Origin: Linyphia triangularis
Taxonomy: Eukaryota > Arthropoda > Arachnida > Araneae > Linyphiidae
Direction: 5' to 3'
Assembly: GCA_963978545.1 (NCBI GenBank)
Contig: OZ021723.1
Span: forward strand, 8,729,593-8,793,592
Length of the DNA stretch: 64,000 bases
Every line of letters begins with the position of its first letter. Within the stretch, counting starts at the first letter, position 1. Shown here piece after piece: positions 34,310 to 45,384 of this stretch. Under the pieces are notes generated by a model that did not search any database, was not told where the DNA came from, and was given only the letters and a program-made list of their open reading frames with translations. A program made the translations under genes and the position numbers.

Positions 34310-35045
34310 TATCAATTACCTAATTACCTATATTTTTACATAAGATAATGTTTTTTTTATTCAAAACAATTTTTTTGGCATTTCTCCACGTTTTGAAACA
34401 TTCCTCCGTAAAAAAAAAAATGGTATAGAAAAAAAATTATGTGTGTGTACGTGGACAGCTTAGCTCTCGAAAGAATTGACTTAATGTTCAAATTTGGTGT
34501 ATGAGCTAGTGGTGGTCATGGGACCTACTATTAAAGTTTTCGTCAATATTACGCATGTGCTTTAAGTTGAAACGTTGATATAGATTAAATTTTATTTTTA
34601 ATTGTTTAACTAAAAATTGTTGAACTAACGTTTTTAATCAAAATTGCTGTGGTAATGCTTCTTGATGTGTTTTAAAAATCCTCATCGCCAAAATTTCCAT
34701 AAAAATGCTATAAATGCGTAAAAAGGTGAAAAACTAATGTCTTCAACACAGAGTTCTCTTTCCTTGAGCATCGCTCAAAAACGACCGTTTTTTTTTCTCT
34801 CCTGTTTCACTTACAAGAAAGGATAACGTAAGAATTATCGAAAAGTATATCGCTATTCTGGTGGTGTTTTTTTTTTTTTTTTTTTTAAAGTCTTACATAA
34901 GCATTATCGCCAAAAATATCGCCAAATTGGCTGGTTTTTTTTTCCCAAATGAATGATGAAAATATAAAAACGGTAAATAGCGCCAATCCATGTCAGAATA
35001 ATAGTATAACTAAAAGCTGTGCGATGTTCCACACACCTAGTTTCA
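34310..35045 (-). mobile_element. Family-F element copy (reverse)
   Basis: This carries the reverse of the family sequence: GGAACTAGG-type end near 35040 (GTTCCACACACCTAGTTTC), ATATCGCCAAATTGGC, TGAGCATCGCTCA and a diverged GCTTAGCTCTCGAAAGAATTG. Non-coding. Confidence 0.68.
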
Positions 35046-35080
35046 AGTGTACACAATTTTAGCCACGCCATAACAGAAAG

Positions 35081-35263
35081 GTTGGTTGGTTGTATTCAGA
35101 TTATCTGGCGCCGTCAGCAACACGAGGGTTATAATGCGCCGAAACATTCGTCATTAGACAAGCCAACATACATTTACAAACACCCATGCCTAACACGGGA
35201 CTCGGAACCCGCAACCTCGCGGTCTAGAAGCTAGCACGCTAACCACTATAGCGTTTGATCGGC
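35081..35263 (-). mobile_element. SINE1 copy with 15-bp target duplication
   Basis: CGCCATAACAGAAAG lies at 35066-35080 and 35263-35277, perfect. B box with the extra C. Confidence 0.95.
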
Positions 35264-35748
35264 GCCATAACAGAAAGAATTCTGAAAAAAGGATTTTGAA
35301 GGGATAGGTAATCTTTGAGAGTGGTCATGATGATAAGAATTTCAGACTGAAGTCGGAAATTTGTTGGAATAGAGCTAAACCTGAATTGGAATTCTTTAAA
35401 TTTTATCTGAAACATTTAAATTTTCCGACTGAAATTTATAGGCGCCGTAGAAAAGTTTCTTTATAGATTGTGACGCGACTGCAAATTTAGGTACCCCATC
35501 GTATATCACTCTGAATCTCGTATGAAATACAAGAAAAACAAAAATTAATCTATCGTTAGAGAAACATAAATTTCTGATTCTGGTTTCTAATATTTTTCGA
35601 TTGCAATTTTTTTGGGACTCTGAATCTCGTATGTAATATAGAGTTATGCTAGCTGACCAACAATCGCATGGTCTGTCGAAGCGCATTTGGCCGTAAGTGT
35701 CCCAAAAGCGTGACCGGAAGTGCAATTTTTAGGTACCTAAAATTACGT

Positions 35749-36220
35749 AATCGAACATCACTGTGAAATTCACATTGAATGAGAATTACCTACCAAGTAA
35801 GAATCACTTGGTCTATCGAACTGCATTTGGCCGGAACTGTCCGGCAGACCAATCCGAAAGGGCAGTAATCGAACATCACTATGAAATTCACATTGAATGA
35901 GAATTACCTACCAAGTAAGAATCACTTGGTCTATCGAACCGCATTTGGCCGGAACTGTCCGGCAGACCAATCCGAAAGGGCAGTAATCGAACATCACTAT
36001 GAAATTCACATTGAATGAGAATTACCTACCAAGTAAGAATCACTTGGTCTATCGAACCGCATTTGGCCGGAACTGTCCGGCAGACCAATCCGAAAGGGCA
36101 GTAATCGAACATCACTATGAAATTCACATTGAATGAGAATTACCTACCAAGTAAGAATCACTTGGTCTATCGAACCGCATTTGGCCGGAACTGTCCGGCA
36201 GACCAATCCGAAAGGGCAGT
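35749..36220. repeat. 118-bp tandem repeat, four units
   Basis: The unit runs from AATCGAACATCACTATGAAA through GGCCGGAACTGTCCGG to CCGAAAGGGCAGT. Starts are 118 apart (35867, 35985, 36103) and the last three units are almost identical. Each unit contains a short palindrome around GGCCGGAACTGTCCGG. The region 35280-35748 holds a diverged relative of family B and no gene. Confidence 0.92.
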
Positions 36221-36451
36221 TTTTAGGTACCTAAATACTTCATCGATCACCACTCGGAAATTCACAGGTTCAAATCACTTTTATCCGTTAACGACTAGAA
36301 AGTAAAGATCTCAATATTCCTTGTGTAGGTCCCGAAGAATCTTTTACTTCTAATCTCAAGGTATGAGACAATCCAAGAACTTTTTAAAAGGAATCTCAAA
36401 CCAAACACAAATATTTTTACCGGGACTTGACAGGAAGTCCTGTAAAATCAT

Positions 36452-36529
36452 GATTGTTTGCTAACTGGTCACTGTCTTAGGAATCATCTTAAAACAATGA
36501 AAGTTGAAAATAACTTATGCAGGAGCTGT
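36452..36529 (+). pseudogene. LINE reverse-transcriptase C-terminal fragment, left piece
   Basis: The frame from 36452 reads DCLLTGHCLRNHLKTMK, then VENNLCRSC. The LTGH...L..HL...........C..C pattern is the C-terminal region of non-LTR retrotransposon polyproteins (RNase H to zinc-knuckle junction). It is cut by the family-B foldback that starts at 36530. Upstream the frame breaks, so only a fragment survives. Confidence 0.6.
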
Positions 36530-37190
36530 TAGACTGAGAGGCGACTGCAATTTTTGGACCCCATCGAACATCATTTTGAATTTTTTATAGAAATTAGAGA
36601 AAAGTGAGTAGATTACGAATCCACTGGTCTGCCGTGGTAAAAATGGCCGAAACTGGTCAAAAATTGACTTTTAATAAGTTGAACTAAATCCAATTACCAA
36701 ATGCGCCATAACTTGCCAAATATTCAGCATTTTTTTTTTATTTGGTAACCTTCACTCTTTAATTTTCAATTAAGAAGGTTGCAGACGATTCAGATATCTG
36801 GCGACGGTCTACTTGCATCTATTAAAAGGGAGCCAAGTTGGCAAAAATTATTACGTCACTTATGACGTAACTGATGTCGCCCATTTGGCTTACTTTTAAA
36901 AGATATAAGTTTTCCGAGCCAAAGATCAGAATTCGTTTGCGCTTTTTCTGATTGAAAATCAAAATGCAGGGTTGCCAGACGAATAAGTTTGTTCTCTTTT
37001 TGGCAAGTTATGACATATTTGGCAATCGGATTTTAGTTCAACTCATTCCATGTCGATTATTGATCAGTTTCGGCCATTTTTACCACGGCAGACCAGTGGA
37101 TTCCTAATCTACTCACTTTTCTCCAATCTCTATAAAAAATTCAGAATGATGTTCGATGGGGTCCAAAAATTGCAGTCGCCTCTCGGACTG
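36530..37190. mobile_element. Family-B foldback MITE inside a LINE fragment
   Basis: Complete element from AGACTGAGAGGCGACTGC to GCAGTCGCCTCTCGGACT. It is flanked on both sides by about 50 bases of the same LINE sequence (36479-36530 and 37191-37243), far longer than a normal transposon target duplication. Confidence 0.85.
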
Positions 37191-37293
37191 TAAGGAATTA
37201 TCTTAAAACAATGAAAGTCGTTGAAAATAACCTATGCAGGGGTTGTGGAAACTTAGATGAAACAGTAGAGCATGTCTTTGGCAAAAGCCAATC
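37191..37293 (+). pseudogene. LINE reverse-transcriptase C-terminal fragment, right piece
   Basis: The open frame runs from MKVVENNLCRGCGNLDETVE (37211) into HVFGK. It repeats part of the left piece and extends through C-x2-C...ET..H, the knuckle found at the end of many LINE ORF2 proteins. The frame stays open to 37400 without further recognisable sequence. Confidence 0.55.
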
Positions 37294-38199
37294 ATTCATG
37301 GGCATTAGGTTTAAAACCTGTGGAGTTATTGACTTTGGCAATGTTCCCCTCTCAGTCTGTTTGGCCTTCTGCATGACCACTTCCCTGTTTATTATGCCAT
37401 AGACAGTCTTCTTGTTAGTAAGATTTTAAAGAGGTACAATAGGCCAGCAGGCCTAAGTACGCATGCCTTTGCCACTCTTTTTTTGTCTAATCTAGCCCTA
37501 AAGAATTGCTCATTTTGGTCTTTTTCTCAAGCAAAAAAGTTTTCCTTCTTCAGGTTCTTCCAAAGACAAATTATAATAATGCATTCTATGCATATTACAG
37601 TTTAACAATTTTTTTTTTTTTTTTTTTAATTAAGTTGCACAAAAGATCCATCAACTTGATTATTTCTTTTAATTATTCAATAACTTATGACTGATGACAT
37701 TGAAATCACGCCGTATGCAAATGAAAATGCTTTTCTAAAAACGTTGAATGTATATTCAACCTTTAAACACTAATGAGCTCAGATTCTGAATGAAGGATAT
37801 GCAATTCTTATGTAAAACAACATGTATAAAGGTCTCAAGTTCAAGGATGTTATTGTGACTTCCTTCAAAGTTTAGTCATTTTCTTGATTTTTTTTTTAAA
37901 AAGAAATCCCAACTGTCTTCAATAAAATTACCATATTTGAATGGCAAGCCATTTTTAAATTTGGTTTTTGTAACAACTCCCAATTGTTATTTCGTGTTGT
38001 CAAGGATACTGTAATATTTTTTATAATTAATAGCTAGCATGAAGTGACTGGTGATGTAACACATCTCTTCTGCAAATCTGTGTTTACAAAAATATGACAT
38101 AAAATCAATTATAAGCTTGAGGCTCTGTTACGAAGGACATCAAAGTACTTTTTTAATTTATGTGTTGATTTGTGCGTCTTAAAATTTGTACATATACAA

Positions 38200-38936
38200 T
38201 TAATACATACAATAAATACATATACAATTGAGATGATTTTCTTTAATTTTTAGGTTATAATTTCAAACTTTTTGGCAGTATATCAGAATTAAAAATTATG
38301 CATTTTTATATACAAACTTTTTTTTCCCGTCAATTTTTAAATCAGATAATTGCAATCAAAGTGACTAATTAAGACGTTATTAGAACATACATAAATAAAC
38401 TTGTAATTAACTTAGAGGTATTATTTTTATTGCAAATAAGAGACATTATATTGACGCACGTTCCTATGGAGAATTTTGAATTTGGCTTCAATATTTATTT
38501 AATTATAAGTTTTTAAATAAAAAGTTTTAAAAAATACATAGTTTTCACCAAAAAATTAATATTAAAATATGCATAACAAATGTGTTTATAACAATATATA
38601 TTAAATACTTCATAGAAAACACATTCACAACTATTGTCTACAAAACAAAGTTAGAATTTTGTAAATCGGACCATTTATTATGAAGTTATGACCGTTGGCG
38701 TAAAGTCATATAACACCAGAATGTCATTCTTCAGAAAACGTGTTTAAAGTTTACTACACTAATGAACGAGATACAAAACCGGTTCACAAAACCTACTGTA
38801 ATTTAAAAAGTAATTTGAGTCTCAGAAAGAAAATGGTATCATTTTAATGGTAATGAATTCGGGAATATTTTAAAACCAAAAAACAAAAACGCAGACTTGA
38901 GTCAAATTTCGCGATTCGTAATGTATATGTATATCA
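38200..38936. mobile_element. Diverged copy of the 26.3-kb TTAA element
   Basis: It matches 26320-27040 over its length (for example ACAATTGAGATGATTTTC, GTAAAGTCATATAA, GTAATTTGAGTCTCAGA). The ends have decayed to ATACATATACA and TGTATATGTATATCAT, and no TTAA remains. Region 37400-38200 to its left shows nothing recognised. Confidence 0.7.
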
Positions 38937-39000
38937 TAACTCATTTTTAAATCCTTTATTTTATTAACTTCGATTTTGCGTATTTGTTTGTGGATGGTAA

Positions 39001-39205
39001 ATCTCCGGAGGGGTAAGAACCCCACTTGCCATCATTCAAACGAGCTGAAACTTGGCAGATAGAATACATTGTCATGGACAACGAGTCTCAAGTTTTGAGG
39101 ACTGCCACTAAAAGAAAGCTTTTACTCATGTTTCTATTGCCACTTCGGAGGTTTAATTAACCCACTTGTGTTTAAAATAGCGTTTAAAATTTAAAGTTTT
39201 AAATT
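39001..39205. repeat. Direct repeat left of a LINE remnant (family-G core inverted)
   Basis: It begins ATCTCCGGAGGGGTAAGAAC and runs through CACTTCGGAGGTTTAATTAAC. The same 200 bases recur at 39727-39930, except that a 28-base core, here AGAATACATTGTCATGGACA..., is the exact reverse complement of the core in the right copy. Confidence 0.85.
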
Positions 39206-39267
39206 GGTGTAGTTAAATATAATTTAATTTATGTAATATAATTATAATATAATTTATGTAATACTCC

Positions 39268-39667
39268 GGAGGAATAGTAAAGTCAATACTACTATATGGC
39301 AGTGAAACTTGGAAAACAACAAAGCAACAGGAAAATAAATTGAACGCATTTCATACTAAATGTTTAAGAAAAATTCTGAAAATTTATTGGCCGCAAAAAA
39401 TTTCAAATCGTGATTTATATATCAAAACAGCAGATAAACCCTTTAATCAATGACCTAAAGAGAAAAAGATGGCATTGGGTCGGCCATGTTCTTAGAAGGG
39501 ACCCCAAATCCAATGAACGAATCGCCCTAACATGGTCTCCTGACGGTAAAAGGAAGAGATGACGACCAAGACTGACGTGGAGGCGAATGATCTTGAAGGA
39601 AAGAGACAATCTTGGTTGGCCAAGCTGGGCTGTTGCCAGGGAGGCCGCGCTGAACAGGAGGGACTAG
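39268..39667 (+). pseudogene. LINE ORF2 C-terminal pseudogene
   Basis: The frame from 39268 reads VKSILLYGSETWKTTKQQ and later CLRKILKIYWPQKISN. After a frame shift near 39432 it continues NPLINDLKRKRWHWVGHVLR and LTWSPDGKRKR, then a stop codon where GRP is expected, then RPRLTWRR. The order LLYG.ETW, CLR.IL.I.WP..ISN, KR.RW.W.GH.LR, GKRKRGRP, TWRR is the C-terminal signature of a widespread class of animal non-LTR retrotransposons. One frameshift and one premature stop make it dead. It ends with TAG at 39665. Confidence 0.88.
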
Positions 39668-39726
39668 GTTTCGACAACTGCGGCCTCATGCGCCTACAAG
39701 GCGTGAAGAGACTCAAGGCAAGGCAA

Positions 39727-39930
39727 ATCTCCGGAGGGGTAAGAACCCCACATGCCATCATTCAAACGAGCTGAAACTTGGCAGATAGACTCGTTGTCCA
39801 TGACAATGTATTCTATCAAGTTTTGAGGACTGCCACTAAAATAAAGCTTTTACTCATGTTTCTATTGCCACTTCGGAGGTTTAATTAACCCACTTGTGTT
39901 TAAAATAGCGTTTAAAATTTAAAAGTTGTC
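39727..39930. repeat. Direct repeat right of the LINE remnant
   Basis: Copy of 39001-39205 with the 28-base core in the opposite orientation (AGACTCGTTGTCCATGACAA...). Dispersed relatives share this core in varied form. Confidence 0.85.
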
Positions 39931-40144
39931 AGTTGATGTAGTTAAATATAAGAGTAGTTAGTAAAATAATTTATGTAATTATGAAACACGAATGCAAAAT
40001 AATTCTAAGCCTTCTTAACTACTGTTTAACAAATATCACTCACAGTGGTCAAACTAAATGAGTCAAAAGGTTAAAACTTTGTTAAAAGAACCAAACGTCA
40101 CATATCAAAAGTGTTTGAGTGAATGAGATTGAAAGCAAAACGCT

Positions 40145-40380
40145 TATAAAACGAGAATTACGTCATTTTAATGATGAATGACGACATGGACAACGCTTTG
40201 ACCATCAAACGTCAAGATATAGAGCAAATGGAACAAAAGGAAAATGCAATTTTGACAGATTTGACTACCTTGAATGACACGTATTATACAAATGTTATAT
40301 TGACAATGGTGCTAGAAATGAAATGTCATAACATGATAATCAAGTTTGGCGTAGTAGGGGTTGCTTTAGTTTTGATATAA
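40145..40380 (+). CDS. Possible small ORF with upstream TATA (weak)
   Basis: TATAAAA at 40145-40151 is followed by TTACGTCAT and a 69-codon frame (ATG at 40171, 40174 or 40186, ending at 40380). It reads MDNALTIKRQDIEQMEQKE from the third ATG, polar at first, then ends in the hydrophobic tail GVVGVALVLI. No known domain is recognised. If the TATA box is used, transcription would start about 25-30 bases downstream, so only the third ATG would leave any leader. A random open frame of this length is quite possible in 64 kb, and a MITE abuts its stop. Confidence 0.2.
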
Positions 40381-40508
40381 GGGGCTTACACACGAGGCAA
40401 GTAAAATGATGGGTAGGACCTTGACAGTAAAATTCACCATGGATTTTGATGCCGAATTTTACTCTCAAGGTCGTACTCACCGTTTTACTCGCCTCGTGTA
40501 TAAGACCT
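40381..40508. mobile_element. 128-bp palindromic MITE
   Basis: The left arm (TTACACACGAGGCAAGTAAAA ... GACCTTGACAGTAAAATTC) and right arm (GAATTTTACTCTCAAGGTC ... TTTTACTCGCCTCGTGTA) are inverses with a few mismatches. Confidence 0.82.
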
Positions 40509-40582
40509 TTTATTTCTGCACAACAAAGAAGGATATAATGATAGCCATCAAAAGTGACAATCGTTAAAGTGTAATTCTAATT

Positions 40583-41040
40583 GAGATATCTATCCATCTA
40601 AATCTATCTATCTAAATCTATCTATCTAAATCTATCTATCTATCTAAATCTATCTATCTATCTAAATCTATCTATCTAAATCTATCTATCTATCTAAATC
40701 TATCTATCTATCTAAATCTATCTATCTATCTAAATCTATCTATCTAAATCTATCTAAATCTATCTATCTAAATCTATTTATCTATCTATCTAAATCTATC
40801 TATCTAAATCTATCTATCTAAATCTATCTATCTAAATCTATCTATCTAAATCTATCTAAATCTATCTAAATCTATCTATCTAAATCTATCTAAATCTATC
40901 TATCTAAATCTATCTAAATCTATCTAAATCTATCTATCTAAATCTATCTAAATCTATCTATCTATCTAAATCTATCTATCTAAATCTATCTATCTAAATC
41001 TATCTATCTAAATCTATCTATCTAAATCTATCTATCTAAA
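40583..41040. repeat. Compound microsatellite (ATCT/AAATCTATCT)n
   Basis: About 460 bases built of AAATCTATCTATCT modules with varying numbers of ATCT units. There are no other interruptions apart from one TTTATC variant. Confidence 0.98.
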
Positions 41041-41109
41041 CAGTTTTACATTTTTTTTTTTTGTAGATCTCAAAGACTATACTGTCAATTACTCATATGT
41101 TGACGTACG

Positions 41110-41297
41110 GTTGGTTGGTTGGTTGTTTTCAGATTATCTGGCGCCGTCAGCAACACGAGGGCTATAATGAGCCGAAGCATTTCGTCATTTAACAAACCAA
41201 CATACATTTACAAACACCCATGCCTAACACGGGACTCGGAACCCGCAACCTCGCGGTCTAGAAGCCAGCACGCTAACCACTATACCGTTTGGTCGGC
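41110..41297 (-). mobile_element. SINE1 copy with a long tail
   Basis: GTTGACGTACGG lies on both sides as target duplication. The tail has three GGTT repeats on the plus strand. B box with the extra C. To the right, 41340-41510 is a fragment of family F. From 41510 to 42360 nothing is recognised. Confidence 0.94.
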
Positions 41298-42363
41298 GTT
41301 GACGTACGGTAATGAGAAGATTGGTATCGGTTAAAAAAATTTAATTTTTTTTTTCACTTCTACACATTTCAGAACGTGTGGAGTTCAAAAAAGTGATCTA
41401 GAAAAAAATGTGTGTCTGACTGTGGTCAGCATAACTCTCGAAGGGTTTGGCTTAAGATGTTTAAATTTTGTGTAATGGTTAGCGGTGGCCATGGTACAGT
41501 ACGCAAAAAAATCCGAACGATGGATATATTTGTTTACAATTTTCTATATGTCTGGTGCAATTTTTTCTTCTTAGGAGGCTGTATACTTATAAAATGTAAC
41601 TATCTTTAAACATTTCAAAAAGAAGTCCTATTTTTTATGTTTTCATTCAGTTTAGAATATTTCGTTTATCCTAGATAGAAAAATTCCAGTTCATTATGTT
41701 GCGAAACATGCCACTTATGAGCGAAAAGGTTTTGGCCGATCCTGAGGGCAAATTTCTTTGAAGCGGAGAAGAAGCAAACGTTTTGCGTGTTTCAAGACTT
41801 AATCTATTACACGGTCCCTTAAAGTGAGCTTTTTTAAATTTTTGTTAAAATATTGAGAAACAAAAGTCAAAATGGGATGAAAAATAAAATTCTGGAGAGG
41901 TTTTCAATCATGATAATTCTAATGAAAGCAAAATTATATGTTTCAACTTAAAAAAATTTAAAACTTTTATTTTTTAATAATTATTAAAAAACTGTTTAAT
42001 ACAAAAGCTCCATGTTATTTGTTTTTGGCCTTTTATAAACTATCGTTTGAAACAAAAATTGCTAAAATTTATTATCTATTTAAAAAAAATTTATAGCTAA
42101 AAAAAACATTTTTTTTAAACTTTAATTTGCCATTTTTTTTACATCATTTAAATTACTAACCACTCATTGAAAAATTATGAAATTTGGTATTTTTTTTTTT
42201 TTTTTTGGGATTCTAAATCTAAATACGGTATAATATTATGGGGTTACCATTAATTTTTTTAAAGTTTGGTTTACTTTTAATATGTAGATGACCCTTACGA
42301 TTTAAAACGATTCCAACGGCCACGATTTACAGCGGCACTTGACTTTTGTTATTTCATCAATTA

Positions 42364-42546
42364 GTTGGTTGTTGTTTTCAGATTATCTGGCGCCGTCAGC
42401 AACACGAGGGCTTGTAATGTGCCGAAACATTCGTCATTAGACAAGCCAACATACATTTACAAACACCCATGCCTAACACGGGACTCGGAACCATCAACCT
42501 CGCGGTCTAGAAGCTAGCACGCTAACCGCTATACCGTTTGGTCGGC
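42364..42546 (-). mobile_element. SINE1 copy with target duplication
   Basis: ATTTCATC(A/T)ATTAG flanks both sides. B box with the extra C. A small family-F fragment (CATGCGCATAAGGTAGCTTCC) follows at about 42646, and 42750-43280 shows nothing recognised. Confidence 0.93.
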
Positions 42547-43389
42547 ATTTCATCTATTAGAATACATGATATAGCCATTGTTAAGATTTTTTTTTTTTTT
42601 TTGCGTATTGTACATGTCATTACGGTTGATCGTCAAAATTGTGCATGCGCATAAGGTAGCTTCCATTGAAACATTTATATTTTCTAACAATTGTCAAAAA
42701 ACGGTTCAAAATCGTCCATCCGGGATTTTTTTTAATACAATGATTTGAAGTTGCTTATAATGAAAACAATATCTTATTTTTTATTTATTTTTATAATTAT
42801 ATTTTAAAAAACAAAATTCTCTATTAGAACTATCAACCTCGCTTTTAGTATGCAGACGCCATTTTGTGTCACCATTACTTCCCGCTTTTTCTACGCCCTT
42901 TCCACAGACTGACAGGAAAATATATTGACCAATGGCGCACCCTTATTTTCTTCAATGACTTGAACCAATGTATGGTATGCTTATATGCGTCCGGGCAGAT
43001 ATCCGATCCACTGCTCTGCTGACGCCTTTTACAGGAAGGCCCAAATGCTGGTCTGAGCTAAAGCGGATCTCCGAACTTTTTGTTGCCAATGGTCGACGTG
43101 ACAGTACTTAAGTACTATTAAAAAATAAGAATTCTAGGTTATAAGACAGGCATAATTGTACAGTTGAGTATAGTACCTTCAAAACTTGTTATGGGCCCGA
43201 AATGTAACCCCTGCTTCCACCTGACTCATAGCGGACTGTAATAGGAAATTTTTGTTTAAGTGACTGTGTAGGAGTGCGTGTACGTATGTGCCTCTCGACA
43301 AATCTGAGGAATCCTAATTAACCCACTGGTCGTAATCCAATCAGTATGAAACCTGGCAGATATATTCGATGTCGATGACAATGCATTCA

Positions 43390-43830
43390 ATCAAGTTTCA
43401 AACGGTTTTGGTTAAAATCACTGTAGCAATGCTTTTTAAGGTGCTCTAAACATACCAAACCTATGAAATTCTCGTAGAAATGAGATAAAGACGTAAAAAG
43501 GTGAAATACGAATGTGTTTAACACAGGCTTGTCTTCCGTTGAGCATGGCCCATCAACTATTGGTTTTTCTTTGTTGCACTTACGAGGAAGGATAATGTAA
43601 TATTTTTTATCTAAAAAAAAAATATTTTCAATTTCGTCATTTTGACGGGATTTTTTTTGCCAAAAAATATCGACAAACTGGCAATTTTTAAGAGAAAATG
43701 AAAATATGCAAACGAAAAGGTAAATACAGGTAAATTATATCAATCCACGACAAATTTAAATGCTGTGACCAGTATTGAGTGTATTGAAAATTGTGTGATG
43801 CTCCACACCTCAAGTTTTTTTTTTTTTTTT
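43390..43830 (-). mobile_element. Family-F element, partial
   Basis: Reverse-oriented part of the family (CACTGTAGCAATGC, TGAGCATGGCCCATCAAC, TATCGACAAACTGGC, GTGTGATGCTCCACACCTCAAG). The end that carries the trinucleotide-rich motif is lost and runs into family-G sequence at 43280-43390. Confidence 0.6.
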
Positions 43831-44117
43831 TGTAGTTCTGTAGCTCAAAATTAAAGGAAATTGTCTTCATTTTTTTTTGATTTTCAAGTTAAGATTGCAA
43901 TATTGTTTTTCTTTCTTTCTAATGCTTACGTATGTAAGGTTTTATGATTAAGATGCTAATTGAAACAGTTTTATCAAGTTGGTTTAAAAGGGTATAAATC
44001 GGCATCATGCTTTTATTTCCAGATGCAATAACGTAAAGCTAGATGATAGTGCAATATTAAGAAGAGAAAAATTACAGTTCCATAAATTATTGTGTAAAAT
44101 TAAGAACATTGAAAACG

Positions 44118-44302
44118 TTAGTTGGTTGGCGTGTACGCTCAACGACCTATTTTTATGCACAGTAACGTCTAATCAGACCGGGACCTACAACTTAACATGG
44201 ATTCCGAATCACAACGAACATCCATGCCTAACTCGGGATGATTCGAACCCGGCACCTTTGGCTTGGAAGCCAGAGCGCTAACCCCACAACCATCAGGTGG
44301 GC
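44118..44302 (-). mobile_element. SINE2 copy (tRNA-Gly-like head)
   Basis: On the minus strand: GCCCACCTGATGGTTG, A-box-like GTGGGGTTAGCGC, anticodon stem-loop TGGCTTCCAAGCC (anticodon TCC), and a B box GGTTCGAATCATCC with a small insertion. The body ends in GCCAACCAAC. It differs from SINE1 throughout the body but has the same tail type. Other copies are at 49647-50099 and 50186-50545. Confidence 0.82.
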
Positions 44303-44315
44303 TTATAAACATTGG

Positions 44316-45049
44316 ATTGGATAATTCCAGCATTTTTTAAAAACGAGTGAAATTAGTACATATTTATGAAGAATTTCTTTCTGATTCCAAATATTTAAAC
44401 AAAAGTTCTTTAAAAAAAATTAGTTATTTATATATTAAGAAAAGAAAATGCTCCAAAACCGAGCCAAAACCAGTTCGATCAAAACAGTCACCAAAATTCG
44501 TGACGTAAAGAAACCCTAGCGTTTCTATGGTTATAGTGAGGTTTCTACCAAATAGTTAACGTTAAAAAAGTTGGCGTTGGTAGACCATTGCCACATTCCG
44601 TACAGGTTGGCGTGATTTGGGGAGATTGTTTGTTGGTTGTTTTCAGATTATCTGGTACCATCAGCAACACGAGGGCTATAATGCGCCGAAACATTCGTCA
44701 TTAGACAAGCCAACATACATTTACAAACACCCATGCCTGACAAGGGACTCGAACCCTCGCGGTCTAGAAGCTAGCACGCTAACCACTATACCGTTTGGTC
44801 GGCCGTGATTTGGGAGAAACTTGCAAATCTGGTTTCCGCTGCTGCATTTCAAGCCAAGATGTTTGCGAAGCCGTCACGTTACGTTCAATGCCAACGAAAT
44901 GAGTCGTTTTCTTGCCAACCTCTAACAAGGTAATTTTGATTGCAAATTAAAAAAAAGAAAAAGGGCATTGTGCAGAAATTTTTATGTTTATGGCCATTTC
45001 GAAACATTTAGAATAAAAAAAAAAAAATTAAATTGCGGAAATTGTCCAT
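44316..45049. mobile_element. Family-A MITE carrying a SINE1
   Basis: It runs from ATTGGATAATTCCAGCATTTT to GCGGAAATTGTCCATT. The SINE at 44632-44803 interrupts it in CGTGATTTGGGGA. Confidence 0.82.
44632..44803 (-). mobile_element. SINE1 copy nested in a family-A MITE
   Basis: The target duplication is CGTGATTTGGG(G)A. The promoter is damaged: six bases before the B box are missing, so GAACC runs directly into CTCGCGG. The B box itself is intact. Confidence 0.92.
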
Positions 45050-45384
45050 TGCAGGATAGGACAAAGGTTTTAATTTCACTGTCTAAGTAGAAAATAAATA
45101 AAAGAATGGATGTGCTTAGATTTCGAGCTACAATAACGTAAAGTAGTGGTTAGTGACTTGTTCTCGAGAAAATTTTCAGCTGCAGTGAGCTTATTTATTG
45201 ACTGTTCCACTAGTAAAAAGATCTCTAGAATCAATCTGACCAAATACTAGGTACGCAAGCATAATATACCAGTTATCTTTTCATTTCATATTATGTAATA
45301 TATGTAAATGCAATTGAACAGAGAGCGGGTCTATGATGGTACAGTCATCTAATTCTATAAGTTATTAAAAATAACTCAAAATGT

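Noticed and set aside
35749..36220. CRISPR-like array
   Set aside because: Whole 118-bp units are repeated, without unique spacers between short repeats. The context is eukaryotic.
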